Shown one piece after another: positions 1-6,401 of a stretch of DNA of 8,656 nucleotides. The position numbers were made by a program, and so were the translations under genes. Each line of letters starts with the position of its first letter. The stretch's first letter is position 1. The stretch comes from Bacteroidota bacterium (GTDB lineage: Bacteria > Bacteroidota > Bacteroidia > Chitinophagales > Chitinophagaceae). Below the pieces are notes generated by a model, which saw nothing but the letters and a program-made list of their open reading frames with translations, had not been told where the DNA came from and ran no database searches. The stretch covers positions 1 through 8,656 of the forward strand of contig JAEWJV010000170.1 in the NCBI GenBank assembly GCA_023386395.1, in the 5' to 3' direction.

Positions 1-380
1 GGCGCTTTTGAAGCAAGGTCGTAAATGCAATGGTTGAATAATTCCACCATTTCGTCTTCATGCTCAAGACCGCGGTATACATTTTTTAATGAACGAAGTT
101 TATCAACATAGAGTGCAGCAAGGCCGCTTCGCTTCATGGTACCCAAATCACCGCCGCTGCCTTTCACCCACATCACTTCAATATCTTTGCCGGTTAAAGG
201 ATCTTTAGCCATTGCTTTGCATGATGTATTGCCGCCACCATAATTTGTCAGGCGTAAATCTGCTCCCAATAAATTCGACCTGTACACCAGCAGCGCCACT
301 TCATCACCTGCCAGTTTTGCTGCCTCTTCATCATTCCATAAATAAGAAACATGTTTAAAGTTTGTTATCGCCATACTCAT
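1..380 (-). CDS. rhaEW: Bifunctional L-rhamnulose-1-phosphate aldolase / L-lactaldehyde dehydrogenase, N-terminal part (cut by window edge)
   Basis: This is the 5' end of a gene reading leftwards out of the window; 126 codons are present. The family has an N-terminal class II (zinc, adducin-type) aldolase domain that splits L-rhamnulose-1-phosphate into DHAP and L-lactaldehyde, and a C-terminal short-chain dehydrogenase domain that oxidises lactaldehyde to L-lactate; full-length members are roughly 700 residues. Only the start of the aldolase domain is visible. Diagnostic stretches are FKHVSYLWND (residues 8-17), the glycine-rich NYGGGNTSCK (46-55), expected to bind phosphate, and WVKGSGGDLGTMKRSGL (71-87). 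The dehydrogenase half is assumed from the family, not seen. The ATG at 380 is used; a second in-frame ATG at 374 is equally possible, and neither has a clear ribosome binding site. It lies 178 bp downstream of rhaT on the same strand, which fits a rhamnose operon. Cytoplasmic. Confidence 0.88.
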   Translation of the reverse strand, partial: MSMAITNFKHVSYLWNDEEAAKLAGDEVALLVYRSNLLGADLRLTNYGGGNTSCKAMAKDPLTGKDIEVMWVKGSGGDLGTMKRSGLAALYVDKLRSLKNVYRGLEHEDEMVELFNHCIYDLASKA

Positions 381-391
381 AATATTTGCTT

Positions 392-419
392 TTAGCTATC
401 AGCTTTAACTGTTAGCTTA
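392..419. repeat. AGCT-rich short repeat upstream of the aldolase gene
   Basis: AGCT occurs at 394-397, 401-404 and 414-417, with the related AACT at 407-410, so the tract has a spacing of about 7 bp. Short AGCT-type tracts like this are, as I recall, common between genes in Bacteroidota. On the minus strand it contains TAAGCTAACAGTT, which partly resembles the candidate operator upstream of rhaT (TAAGCATAACAGTA). It could therefore be a degenerate operator rather than a neutral repeat. It ends only 12 bp upstream of the aldolase start codon. The rest of the 381-558 spacer contains a 52-codon open stretch on the minus strand, discussed under findings, and no other recognisable feature. Confidence 0.35.
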
Positions 420-558
420 TTTAAAGATAATTTATTACTGCTTTTCTTTTTTTGTGGCCAATAGCTGCAGGCAGTAAGCCATTCAGCTTTACCCAGGCTT
501 ATCCGCGATGCGTTGTTGTGTAATGCTGGCGAATAAACGCCTGCATTCACACTATCCG

Positions 559-1638
559 CTATTTCATTGCATTGCCAACACCTACCAGCGCAACAGATGC
601 TATTATGGTAACAACGCCGAGAATAATAGTTGTTTTTGTTTTAGAAGAAACATCCTTCCATTCTTTTAATGCAAAGCCCCACATATTGGCGACCAGTATG
701 ATAAATGCCATGTGCAAAATCCATGAACTGGCGCCGTTGCCTAATTTACTTTCCCCCATTCCATAAAAGAAAAACTGTAAAAACCATGTTGTGCCGGCCA
801 GTGCACAGAAAATAAGATTCCGTAATAAAGGATAGTTGCTGTTTGTATAGTCGCCAAACGTTTTGTTGCGCACGTTTAAGATCATACACCATACAAAATT
901 GGTTGTTAAACCACCCCATAACAGCACTACATAAATTACATTATTGCGGTATAAAAAATTAGTTGTTTCTGATGGATGGGCCGCCTTCCACATATTATTG
1001 GCCACTTCAGCCATGGGCGATCCGGCTTCAATACCATAATTAAAACAGGCGCTGAGAATGCCGGAAATAATACAAACAATTAAACCTTTTACGAGATTAA
1101 ATTCCTTTATGCTTTCCTTCTTTTTTTCTTCAGGCAGTTCTTTTTCTTTTAATACACCTGCCCTGCCGCAGATAAAAATACCAAGCAGGCATATTATAAT
1201 TCCCACCAAAACAATGCGTCCCCAGGAAGTAGTAAGCAGGTCGGTAAATGTTGTTTTTCCATCCTGCGGATGAAAATTATAATAGATAGATGGAACCAAT
1301 GCGCCAAATGCAGACGTAAAGCCAAGCAGCACCGAGTTGCCCAAACTCATACCTAAATAACGCATACCGAGGCCATACATTAAACCGCCGATGCCCCAGA
1401 GAATGCCCCAGAAAAATGTCCACCAAAAAACAGAGGCATCCGTTTGCGCGATTATTTCGGTAAAGCCGGGAATGGTTATCCAGGCTGCAATTGGCGGAAC
1501 GATGAGCCATGAGAACAAGCCACCTATCAGCCAGTAGTTTTCCCAGTGCCAGCCGCTTACTTTTTTATATGGCACGTAGAAACTGCCAGAAGCAAAGCCA
1601 CCGATAAAGTGAAAAATGATACCCGATATAACCTGCAT
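559..1638 (-). CDS. rhaT: L-rhamnose/H+ symporter RhaT
   Basis: Inner-membrane proton symporter that imports L-rhamnose, of the drug/metabolite transporter superfamily. The 359 residues are close to the 344 of the E. coli protein as I remember it, and conserved stretches align along the whole length: an N-terminal GIIFHFIGGFASGSFYVPYK (residues 6-25) followed closely by a W-x-W-E motif; GMRYLGMSLGNSV near residues 90-103, matching GLTMRYLGMSMG in the enterobacterial protein; EFNLVKGL before the second half; WFLQFFFYGMG; and SWILHMAF followed by ALKEWKD. The protein is a series of about ten hydrophobic helices with a charged cytoplasmic loop (KEKELPEEKKKE) in the middle, as expected. Start is the ATG at 1638. 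The gene follows the FMN-dependent dehydrogenase by 103 bp and precedes the aldolase by 178 bp, all on the minus strand. A candidate regulator site lies about 51 bp upstream of the start. Confidence 0.95.
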   Translation of the reverse strand: MQVISGIIFHFIGGFASGSFYVPYKKVSGWHWENYWLIGGLFSWLIVPPIAAWITIPGFTEIIAQTDASVFWWTFFWGILWGIGGLMYGLGMRYLGMSLGNSVLLGFTSAFGALVPSIYYNFHPQDGKTTFTDLLTTSWGRIVLVGIIICLLGIFICGRAGVLKEKELPEEKKKESIKEFNLVKGLIVCIISGILSACFNYGIEAGSPMAEVANNMWKAAHPSETTNFLYRNNVIYVVLLWGGLTTNFVWCMILNVRNKTFGDYTNSNYPLLRNLIFCALAGTTWFLQFFFYGMGESKLGNGASSWILHMAFIILVANMWGFALKEWKDVSSKTKTTIILGVVTIIASVALVGVGNAMK

Positions 1639-1689
1639 TCGTTAGAAAGGTTTTGTATAATGTAAAATTAATTTCTGAAATTTTTTATA

Positions 1690-1719
1690 CCGTTATGTAC
1701 TGTTATGCTTATTGCTATG
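1690..1719 (-). promoter_or_regulatory. Candidate operator upstream of rhaT (shared with lldD-like gene)
   Basis: On the minus strand this stretch holds three direct copies of a CATA/CATAAC-type element: ends at 1697, 1707 and 1719 in plus-strand coordinates, so the first two are one helical turn (10 bp) apart. The core GCATAACAGTA (1698-1708) differs by one base from GCATGACAGTA upstream of the FMN dehydrogenase gene, and both are followed by AACGG. It lies 51 bp upstream of the rhaT ATG. Two occurrences near genes of one pathway suggest a binding site, probably for the neighbouring GntR-type regulator; this is inference. Confidence 0.4.
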
Positions 1720-1741
1720 CGGGCATGTTTTAAATAAAAGG

Positions 1742-2896
1742 TTAACTCTTATTAATAAGATGATTGGGAAAATCTGCTATAGTGGGGCAACAAACCTGTT
1801 CCATTACCTGCTGCACCTGCATTTTTAAAATGGATATGGCATGATTGCCGCCTTCATCGCCTAGTGCTGCCACGCTATACATAAATGTGCGGCCAAGAAA
1901 AGCAAATTCGGCGCCGCTTGCCAATGTGCGTGCAATGTCGGGGCCGGAACGGATGCCGCTGTCCATCATGATCTTTATTTTATTCTTATACTTTTTTACA
2001 ATGGGCTGAAGCGAATGAATGGTAGATTGCCCTGCATCTAACTGCCTGCCGCCATGATTGGAAACAATAATGCCGTCCAAACCTAATTTAATAGCTGTCT
2101 CTGTATCTTCTTCACTTGCCACACCTTTTATAACAAGTTTACCCTTCCACATATCCCTTATTGGCTTTATCTTTTCTTCATTCAGCCTGCCCGAAAAAGT
2201 TTTGTTCATATACAAGCCAAGCTGCCTCATGTTAAGGCCTTTTGGCATGTATTGTTTCATGGTGGCAAATGCAGGCTGGCCATGTATTAAAGTTTTCAAT
2301 GCCCATTCAGGTTTGCCCATTATCTGTAAAATATTTTGCAAAGTCATTTTTGGCGGCATGGCAAGGCCGTTACGTATATCCCTGGGCCGCCAGCCAAATG
2401 TTGGCACATCACTTAATATAACGAGTACGGGTAATTGCGCCGATGCAGCCCTGTTGATAATACTGTCCCTTATTTCATTTTCTGCAGGATGATATAACTG
2501 GAACCAGGCGCGGCCTTCTGTTATCTCCGCTATTCTTTCAATGGATGACGTAGTGACTGTGCTTAATATAAAAGGAATATTATGTTCAAATGCAGCCCTG
2601 GCAAGTATTTCAGGCGCATTAGGCCACATAAGGCCCTGCAGGCCGACTGGTGCAATGCCAAACGGGGCATCATACACGTGGCCAAAAAGTTCTGTGTGCA
2701 GGTTAGATGGTTTATAGTTTTGAAGGTAATAAGGTATCAGTTCTATGGTTCGCAATTCTGCTGTGTTCTTGTGAAGGTTTACATCTTCATTGCAGCCGCC
2801 ATCAAGATACTCAAATGCGAAACGCGGAATTTTGCGCTTTGCTTTTTTTATAAGATCATCTATCGCCGGATAGCGGCTATTGTATTTTATCTGCAT
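1742..2896 (-). CDS. lldD: FMN-dependent alpha-hydroxy-acid dehydrogenase, probably L-lactate dehydrogenase
   Basis: Member of the FMN-dependent alpha-hydroxy-acid oxidase/dehydrogenase family (TIM barrel), 384 residues, a normal length. Family active-site residues are in place: Tyr30 in FEYLDGG, Tyr135 in WFQLYH, Arg170 in GWRPRDIRNG, Lys257 in LVIKGV, the catalytic base His281 and substrate-binding Arg284 in SNHGGRQLD, and the FMN-phosphate region DSGIRSGPDIART (312-324). One oddity is Trp169 where plant glycolate oxidase has Arg before the conserved Arg. The likely reaction is L-lactate to pyruvate, passing electrons to the quinone pool or to oxygen; the sequence alone does not separate dehydrogenase from oxidase, nor lactate from other L-2-hydroxy acids. 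Its place directly upstream of rhaT and the rhamnulose-phosphate aldolase/lactaldehyde dehydrogenase argues for L-lactate, the end product of that enzyme. No signal peptide or membrane anchor is evident. Start is the ATG at 2896. Confidence 0.88.
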   Translation of the reverse strand: MQIKYNSRYPAIDDLIKKAKRKIPRFAFEYLDGGCNEDVNLHKNTAELRTIELIPYYLQNYKPSNLHTELFGHVYDAPFGIAPVGLQGLMWPNAPEILARAAFEHNIPFILSTVTTSSIERIAEITEGRAWFQLYHPAENEIRDSIINRAASAQLPVLVILSDVPTFGWRPRDIRNGLAMPPKMTLQNILQIMGKPEWALKTLIHGQPAFATMKQYMPKGLNMRQLGLYMNKTFSGRLNEEKIKPIRDMWKGKLVIKGVASEEDTETAIKLGLDGIIVSNHGGRQLDAGQSTIHSLQPIVKKYKNKIKIMMDSGIRSGPDIARTLASGAEFAFLGRTFMYSVAALGDEGGNHAISILKMQVQQVMEQVCCPTIADFPNHLINKS

Positions 2897-2933
2897 GGTT
2901 ATGGCAATTAGTGGTAAAAATAAAATGTATTAT

Positions 2934-2958
2934 CCGTTTACTGTCATGCGCTGTCATG
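2934..2958 (-). promoter_or_regulatory. Candidate operator upstream of the lldD-like gene
   Basis: The octamer CTGTCATG occurs twice (2941-2948 and 2951-2958), exactly 10 bp apart, so both copies face the same side of the helix. On the gene strand this reads CATGACAGCGCATGACAGTA followed by AACGG. The second copy plus AACGG matches the element upstream of rhaT. It begins 37 bp upstream of the ATG. A weak -7-like TACATTTT sits just downstream on the gene strand (plus coordinates about 2922-2929) and no -33 TTTG is visible where one would be expected; the repeats lie at that position, which would suit an activator. That interpretation is inference. Confidence 0.42.
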
Positions 2959-2999
2959 GATTGGAATTTTGTTGATCTTGAAACGTTAATGCAGGCGCA

Positions 3000-3015
3000 T
3001 TGAATTTAAGTTCAA
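3000..3015. promoter_or_regulatory. 16-bp near-palindrome between regulator and lldD-like gene
   Basis: TTGAATTTAAGTTCAA is symmetric apart from one mismatched pair (position 6 against 11), with arms TTGAA/TTCAA around TTAA. It lies 103 bp upstream of the lldD-like start and 105 bp upstream of the nearer end of that gene's regulator coding sequence in transcription order is not implied; simply, it sits in the 179-bp gap between the two genes. GntR-type wHTH dimers usually bind palindromes of about this size, so it is an alternative operator candidate, but an AT-rich palindrome of this length can arise by chance. Confidence 0.2.
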
Positions 3016-3075
3016 CATTAGATCTGGCAAATCCTGAAACTTTCACGTTTGGCATTTCACGACTGGCCTGTTAAA

Positions 3076-4110
3076 TCACAGCGAGTTTCGCATGGTAAGC
3101 ATAAACGGTACTTCAATGTGCTGCCTCGATCCGCTTAAAATTAATTCGGCTGTCATTTTACCCATCTTCTTAAAATCGGTAGATATGGTGGTAATGCCAT
3201 TAAGAATAATTTTTTTAACCGGCGTTTCATTATAAGAAATAATGCCAATGTCTTTGCCCACTTCAAGATTTGATTGAAGAATGCGTTCAATTAATGTTAC
3301 AAGGTCATCTTCCATCACCGAAATATAAGCCTCACCTTTTTTAAGTTCTTCTACTTTTATATTGCTTACTACTTTATATTTAAATGCATAATCCTGGCAA
3401 AACCTGGAAAAGCCGTCTGTTATTTCATGGGGGTAATAACTGCTTTGCGGAAAAAGGATTTTTAATGAATGATACTTGCTTAACTGCTCTTTTGCATTAT
3501 CCAGCGCCGTATAGATGTCCTTTGAAAAATTTTCATAAACGGCGCCATATTCGCCATCTACGCCGGCAACTTTTTTATCGAGCAAAATCAGCTTGTCTTT
3601 TGGAAGCGTGTTAATGATGTCAGCAGCTTTTTCACCACCTTCTATAAAATGCGGAATGATAACATAGTGCGTATAATCTTCCTGCTTGCTGCTTAAGAGT
3701 TTTTTAAACAGAGAAAAATCGTTGTTGTAGATATAAAAATCTATTGCGGCGTTGCTGCCAAGCGCTTCAACAAAAGAATCGTAAATGATTTTCTTATGCG
3801 CACTCAGTTTATTAAACAGTAAGCAAATATTCAACACATGGTTAACCACGGTGTTTTTAATAAAATAGCCTTTCCCGGGCACAGAGCCAAGCACACCTGT
3901 TTTCTTTAAATAACGGTAACCTTTTTCCGCCGTATCCCTTGATACATCAAGTTCATAACTAAGATCATTAATAGAGGGCAGTATATCCTGCTGCTGCAGC
4001 CTTCCCGATTCTATTGCCTTGAGAATGGAATTGATGATTTGCTGGTACTTCGGCGTGGAAGAAAATTCATCAATACGAATAATATCATAAATACCAACAG
4101 GCCTCATCAT
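3076..4110 (-). CDS. GntR-family transcriptional regulator with LacI-type sugar-binding domain (AraR-like), probable rhamnose-locus regulator
   Basis: A 344-residue DNA-binding regulator. Residues 20-84 form a GntR winged helix-turn-helix: the LPSINDLSYEL segment, the recognition-helix region VSRDTAEKGYRYLKKTGVL, and the wing GKGYFI. Residues from about 90 to the end look like a LacI/periplasmic-binding-protein-type effector domain, with the typical late segment DIGIISYNETP, then GITTIST and KMGKMTAELIL. This pairing of a GntR head and a LacI-like body is that of B. subtilis AraR and its Bacteroidota relatives, which respond to sugars or their metabolites. Location immediately upstream of rhamnose genes on the same strand suggests that its ligand is rhamnose or an intermediate; that is inference. 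Two consecutive ATG codons begin the frame, and the first (4110) is used. It has its own predicted promoter in the 51-bp gap after the short-chain dehydrogenase gene. Confidence 0.9.
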   Translation of the reverse strand: MMRPVGIYDIIRIDEFSSTPKYQQIINSILKAIESGRLQQQDILPSINDLSYELDVSRDTAEKGYRYLKKTGVLGSVPGKGYFIKNTVVNHVLNICLLFNKLSAHKKIIYDSFVEALGSNAAIDFYIYNNDFSLFKKLLSSKQEDYTHYVIIPHFIEGGEKAADIINTLPKDKLILLDKKVAGVDGEYGAVYENFSKDIYTALDNAKEQLSKYHSLKILFPQSSYYPHEITDGFSRFCQDYAFKYKVVSNIKVEELKKGEAYISVMEDDLVTLIERILQSNLEVGKDIGIISYNETPVKKIILNGITTISTDFKKMGKMTAELILSGSRQHIEVPFMLTMRNSL

Positions 4111-4123
4111 TAAATTATTGCGG

Positions 4124-4154
4124 CAAAGTACAAAGCGATGAAGAGATATACAAA
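4124..4154 (-). promoter_or_regulatory. Bacteroidota-type promoter of the GntR regulator gene
   Basis: On the minus strand TTTG (plus coordinates 4151-4154) is followed after 20 bp by TACTTTG (4124-4130), a good fit to the Bacteroidota primary sigma factor pattern (-33 TTTG, about 19-21 bp, -7 TAnnTTTG), although the -7 box is one base short. The -7 box ends 13 bp upstream of the ATG at 4110, so the leader would be only a few bases long. The promoter lies wholly in the gap after the short-chain dehydrogenase stop codon, so the regulator can be transcribed on its own. Confidence 0.6.
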
Positions 4155-4161
4155 TTCCTGA

Positions 4162-4863
4162 TCAGGCAGAATTATAAACTTTTAAAATGCCTTCGCGTAA
4201 AACTGCAGATTCATTGGTACAATACCAGTGGATAATACCGGCAATGGATTCGGGCGTTGTCCATCTATCAAAATGGCCGCCAGGCATGCTTTCGCGGTTT
4301 TGCGGCGTATCAATGGTAGCGGGCACAATTACATTTGTTACTACATTTTTACCTTTGGCTTCTTCATTCATCAATTCAGCCAGGCGGAAAATAAGTGATT
4401 TTGTCAAACCATAAGCAACCATGCCTTTGCTGTTTCTCATATCAAGCCCGGGCTTTGAACCGGTGATGAAAATTCTGCCGTTGTTTTGTTGCTGCATGTG
4501 GGTAAAAACAGGCCTTGCAATATTATAGGTGGTTTCAAAATTCAATTTGTATTGCCTGGCAATATCGCTTGTTTTTGTTTCCGCAATATTTCCCATAGCA
4601 AAACCGCCAGCCGTAAGTATGGCCACGTCAATACGATTATGTTTTGCGATCACATTATCCACAAATACCTGCGCAGCTTCTTCATCTGTAAGGTCAACTT
4701 CAATGCTTTCAAATTTGTTTTCAGAAAATGATGAAAATGCTGTATCAGTTGTATGCCTGGTGCCAATAACAAAATAACCTTCATCAATAAATTTTTTTAC
4801 TACTGCTTTACCAAGATTGCCTGAAGCACCTGTAACTACTGCTATGCGTTGTGAAACTGCCAT
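4162..4863 (-). CDS. Short-chain dehydrogenase/reductase (SDR) of unknown substrate
   Basis: A classical-type NAD(P)-dependent SDR of 233 residues, a normal length (about 250). The cofactor-binding motif TGASGNLG is at residues 11-18; VDLTD (about 56-60) is the usual adenine-ring region; LTAGG (83-87) replaces the common NNAG; Asn108 fits the structural/catalytic Asn; and YGLTK gives catalytic Tyr151 and Lys155. Ser136 in ITGSKPG is the probable catalytic Ser, though it lies 15 residues before the Tyr, slightly more than usual. The substrate cannot be read from the sequence. The start is set at the ATG at 4863; extending two codons to a TTG at 4869 is possible but less likely. It lies 51 bp upstream of the rhamnose-locus regulator on the same strand, so it might belong to the locus (lactaldehyde or sugar oxidoreduction) or be a separate gene. 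Confidence 0.85.
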   Translation of the reverse strand: MAVSQRIAVVTGASGNLGKAVVKKFIDEGYFVIGTRHTTDTAFSSFSENKFESIEVDLTDEEAAQVFVDNVIAKHNRIDVAILTAGGFAMGNIAETKTSDIARQYKLNFETTYNIARPVFTHMQQQNNGRIFITGSKPGLDMRNSKGMVAYGLTKSLIFRLAELMNEEAKGKNVVTNVIVPATIDTPQNRESMPGGHFDRWTTPESIAGIIHWYCTNESAVLREGILKVYNSA

Positions 4864-4900
4864 AATCAATCGATTGAGGTTGCTAAATTAAATTGTTTTG

Positions 4901-4970
4901 GTTGATTGGCTGAGCTGGGAATTTTGGGGTAGCAAAAAAGTTGATTGGCTGAATAGTTGAAAAGTTGAAA
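4901..4970. repeat. GTTGATTGGCTGA direct repeat and GTTGAAA run
   Basis: The 13-mer GTTGATTGGCTGA occurs at 4901-4913 and 4940-4952 (39 bp apart). It is followed by GTTGAAAA and GTTGAAAT in tandem (4956-4971). GTTGA-type runs of this kind are, from memory, frequent in intergenic DNA of Bacteroidota. The repeat lies in the 188-bp divergent region between the SDR gene and recR, nearer to the SDR start, and could carry regulatory sites for it; no clear -33/-7 promoter for the SDR was found here. Confidence 0.5.
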
Positions 4971-5039
4971 TGTGAGGGAAGGGAAATTGAATAAACCGTG
5001 AACTATTCTTTATGAACATCGAGTTAACAAAGCAGTTAT

Positions 5040-5047
5040 TATTTTTG
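5040..5047 (+). promoter_or_regulatory. Possible -7 element of recR
   Basis: TATTTTTG matches the Bacteroidota -7 consensus TAnnTTTG at every fixed position. It ends only 4 bp before the recR ATG, so transcription would begin at or within a base or two of the start codon. No TTTG or TTG is present at the expected -33 position, which lowers confidence. Confidence 0.4.
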
Positions 5048-5051
5048 CATT

Positions 5052-5669
5052 ATGCAATTTTCTTCTTCCCTTCTTGAAAATGCAGTGAATGAGTTTGCCA
5101 GGTTCCCGGGAATTGGTAAAAAAACCGCATTGCGCATGGTGTTGTATCTTCTAAAACAGGATGAAACTATAACTGAAAATTTCAGTGAAATTATTTCCCG
5201 CATGCGCCGTGAAATAAAATTTTGCCAGCGTTGCCACAATGTAAGCGATGCAGATATATGTGCTGTTTGCGCCAACAGCCTGCGCAATCAAAGATTGATT
5301 TGTGTGGTGGAAAATTTGCGGGATGTTATTGCTATTGAAAACACGCAGCAGTTTAGCGGAACCTATCATATTTTGGGCGGTGTTATTTCTCCCTTAGATG
5401 GAATTGGGCCCGGCCAGTTGCAGATAGAATCTTTGTTGCAGCGCATTCAGAAAGAACAAACAGAAGAACTCATTTTTGCTTTAAGCCCAAACATACAGGG
5501 CGATACCACTATCTATTATATCCAGAAAAAGATTAAGGATTTTAATTGCCGTATTACGACCATAGCCCGCGGCATTGCGTTTGGCGGTGATCTTGAATAT
5601 GCGGATGAATTAACGCTGGGCCGGAGCCTGCAAAACCGTATGCCGGTTGATAAATATATCTCGCATTAA
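5052..5669 (+). CDS. recR: Recombination mediator protein RecR
   Basis: RecR works with RecO (and RecF) to load RecA on single-stranded DNA at gaps during repair. The 205 residues are the normal length and all family modules are present: the N-terminal helix-hairpin-helix region FARFPGIGKKTALRM (15-29), a four-cysteine zinc finger with Cys58, Cys61, Cys70 and Cys73 (CQRC...CAVC), and the Toprim domain with CVVENLRDVIAIE, then HILGGVISPLDGIGP and the LQIESLL segment. The C-terminal part has TTIARGIAFGGDLEYADELTLGRSL, whose second half is strongly conserved in Bacteroidota RecR. The start at 5052 gives the usual N-terminus, with the SSLLENAVNEFARFPGIG region beginning within a few residues, so a later start is unlikely. 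The gene is transcribed alone, diverging from the SDR gene and converging on the beta-barrel gene with a 6-bp gap. Confidence 0.97.
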   Translation: MQFSSSLLENAVNEFARFPGIGKKTALRMVLYLLKQDETITENFSEIISRMRREIKFCQRCHNVSDADICAVCANSLRNQRLICVVENLRDVIAIENTQQFSGTYHILGGVISPLDGIGPGQLQIESLLQRIQKEQTEELIFALSPNIQGDTTIYYIQKKIKDFNCRITTIARGIAFGGDLEYADELTLGRSLQNRMPVDKYISH

Positions 5670-5675
5670 ATGCTT

Positions 5676-6401
5676 CTAGTGCATATGCTTCATACCTTTC
5701 CAGTTATTTGGCTTCAGTGCCGTTAGGCCTATTGTCGCCATTGCATAAAACTGGCCAATCCTGTCTTTGGGCGATCCGTCAACCACTGAGGTTCCTGCAT
5801 CATCACCCCAGCCGCGGTCACTTAAACCCAGCTTGTAACCTAACCGCAACCCGGCCACGCCTGTTTTACTTTTGCTGAAATCAGCAAAATCAAATCGTAA
5901 AGCAAAATCGAGTGCAGGTGTATATTGGCTTATGGTTGTGCTGTTGCCATCGGTTATCAGTTCATTAAAATTATCATGGCCATTGCGTTCCGTTATTTTA
6001 ACAAACGATCCGTAAGCGCCGATGCCAACCTGCGGTGCAAAATGGAAATTTTTACTATTGGCAACATAATAGCCTACATGAGCACCGCCATAAAAACTCA
6101 TAAGCCAGGTTTTATAATCATCATTTTTTTTGGCTGATAAATTCATATTTGAACCCAATCCTATCAACAGTTTTTTCATGCGCATATCTGCTTCCAGCAT
6201 ATTGCTGATGGAAAATTTACCAACGGTAAGAATGCCGGCATCATCCAGCCGGTTGTTCAGGTGTTTGTAATCATTATAACCGGCGCCGGCGCCAATTGTT
6301 ACCATTAAAGCTTTATTGGGATCATACGTCATGTTATCATTTTGCGCAGATGTTTTAATGAAAAGCGGTGTAAGTAATAAAAGAAAAAGGCATTTTTTCA
6401 T
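5676..6401 (-). CDS. Exported, probably outer-membrane beta-barrel protein of unknown function
   Basis: I do not recognise a specific family. The first 20 residues are a clear Sec signal peptide (KK, then LFLLLLTPLFIK, then TSAQ), with cleavage likely after the Ala before Gln. The 241-residue protein then alternates short amphipathic stretches rich in Gly, Tyr and Phe, as in small outer-membrane beta-barrels: VTIGAGAGYNDY near residue 35, FYGGAHVGYYV, FAPQVGIGAYGSFVKI, ALDFALRFDFADF, and VAGLRLGYKLGLSDRGW. A final strand, GQFYAMATIGLTAL, lies close to the C-terminus but is followed by about 15 residues (ending KHMH), so the usual terminal aromatic is missing from the very end. An outer-membrane location is inferred from this pattern. 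It follows the phosphodiesterase gene on the same strand after 358 bp, too far to assume an operon, and its stop codon is 6 bp from that of recR. Confidence 0.75.
   Translation of the reverse strand: MKKCLFLLLLTPLFIKTSAQNDNMTYDPNKALMVTIGAGAGYNDYKHLNNRLDDAGILTVGKFSISNMLEADMRMKKLLIGLGSNMNLSAKKNDDYKTWLMSFYGGAHVGYYVANSKNFHFAPQVGIGAYGSFVKITERNGHDNFNELITDGNSTTISQYTPALDFALRFDFADFSKSKTGVAGLRLGYKLGLSDRGWGDDAGTSVVDGSPKDRIGQFYAMATIGLTALKPNNWKGMKHMH

Noticed and set aside
2058..2911. Plus-strand open frames of 144 and 109 codons opposite the lldD-like gene.
   Set aside because: They lie antisense to a gene with a complete set of family residues and encode no recognisable domain.
4864..4869. Two-codon extension of the SDR to a TTG start.
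   Set aside because: An ATG two codons downstream is a more usual start and leaves the cofactor motif at the normal distance from the N-terminus.
5039..5369. Minus-strand open frames opposite the start of recR.
   Set aside because: They are antisense shadows of recR with no domain or promoter of their own.
5663..5673. GCATT-A-AATGC inverted repeat at the convergent recR/beta-barrel gene ends, considered as a bidirectional terminator.
   Set aside because: Stem of only 5 AT-rich pairs, overlapping the recR stop codon, and without a T-tract on either side.
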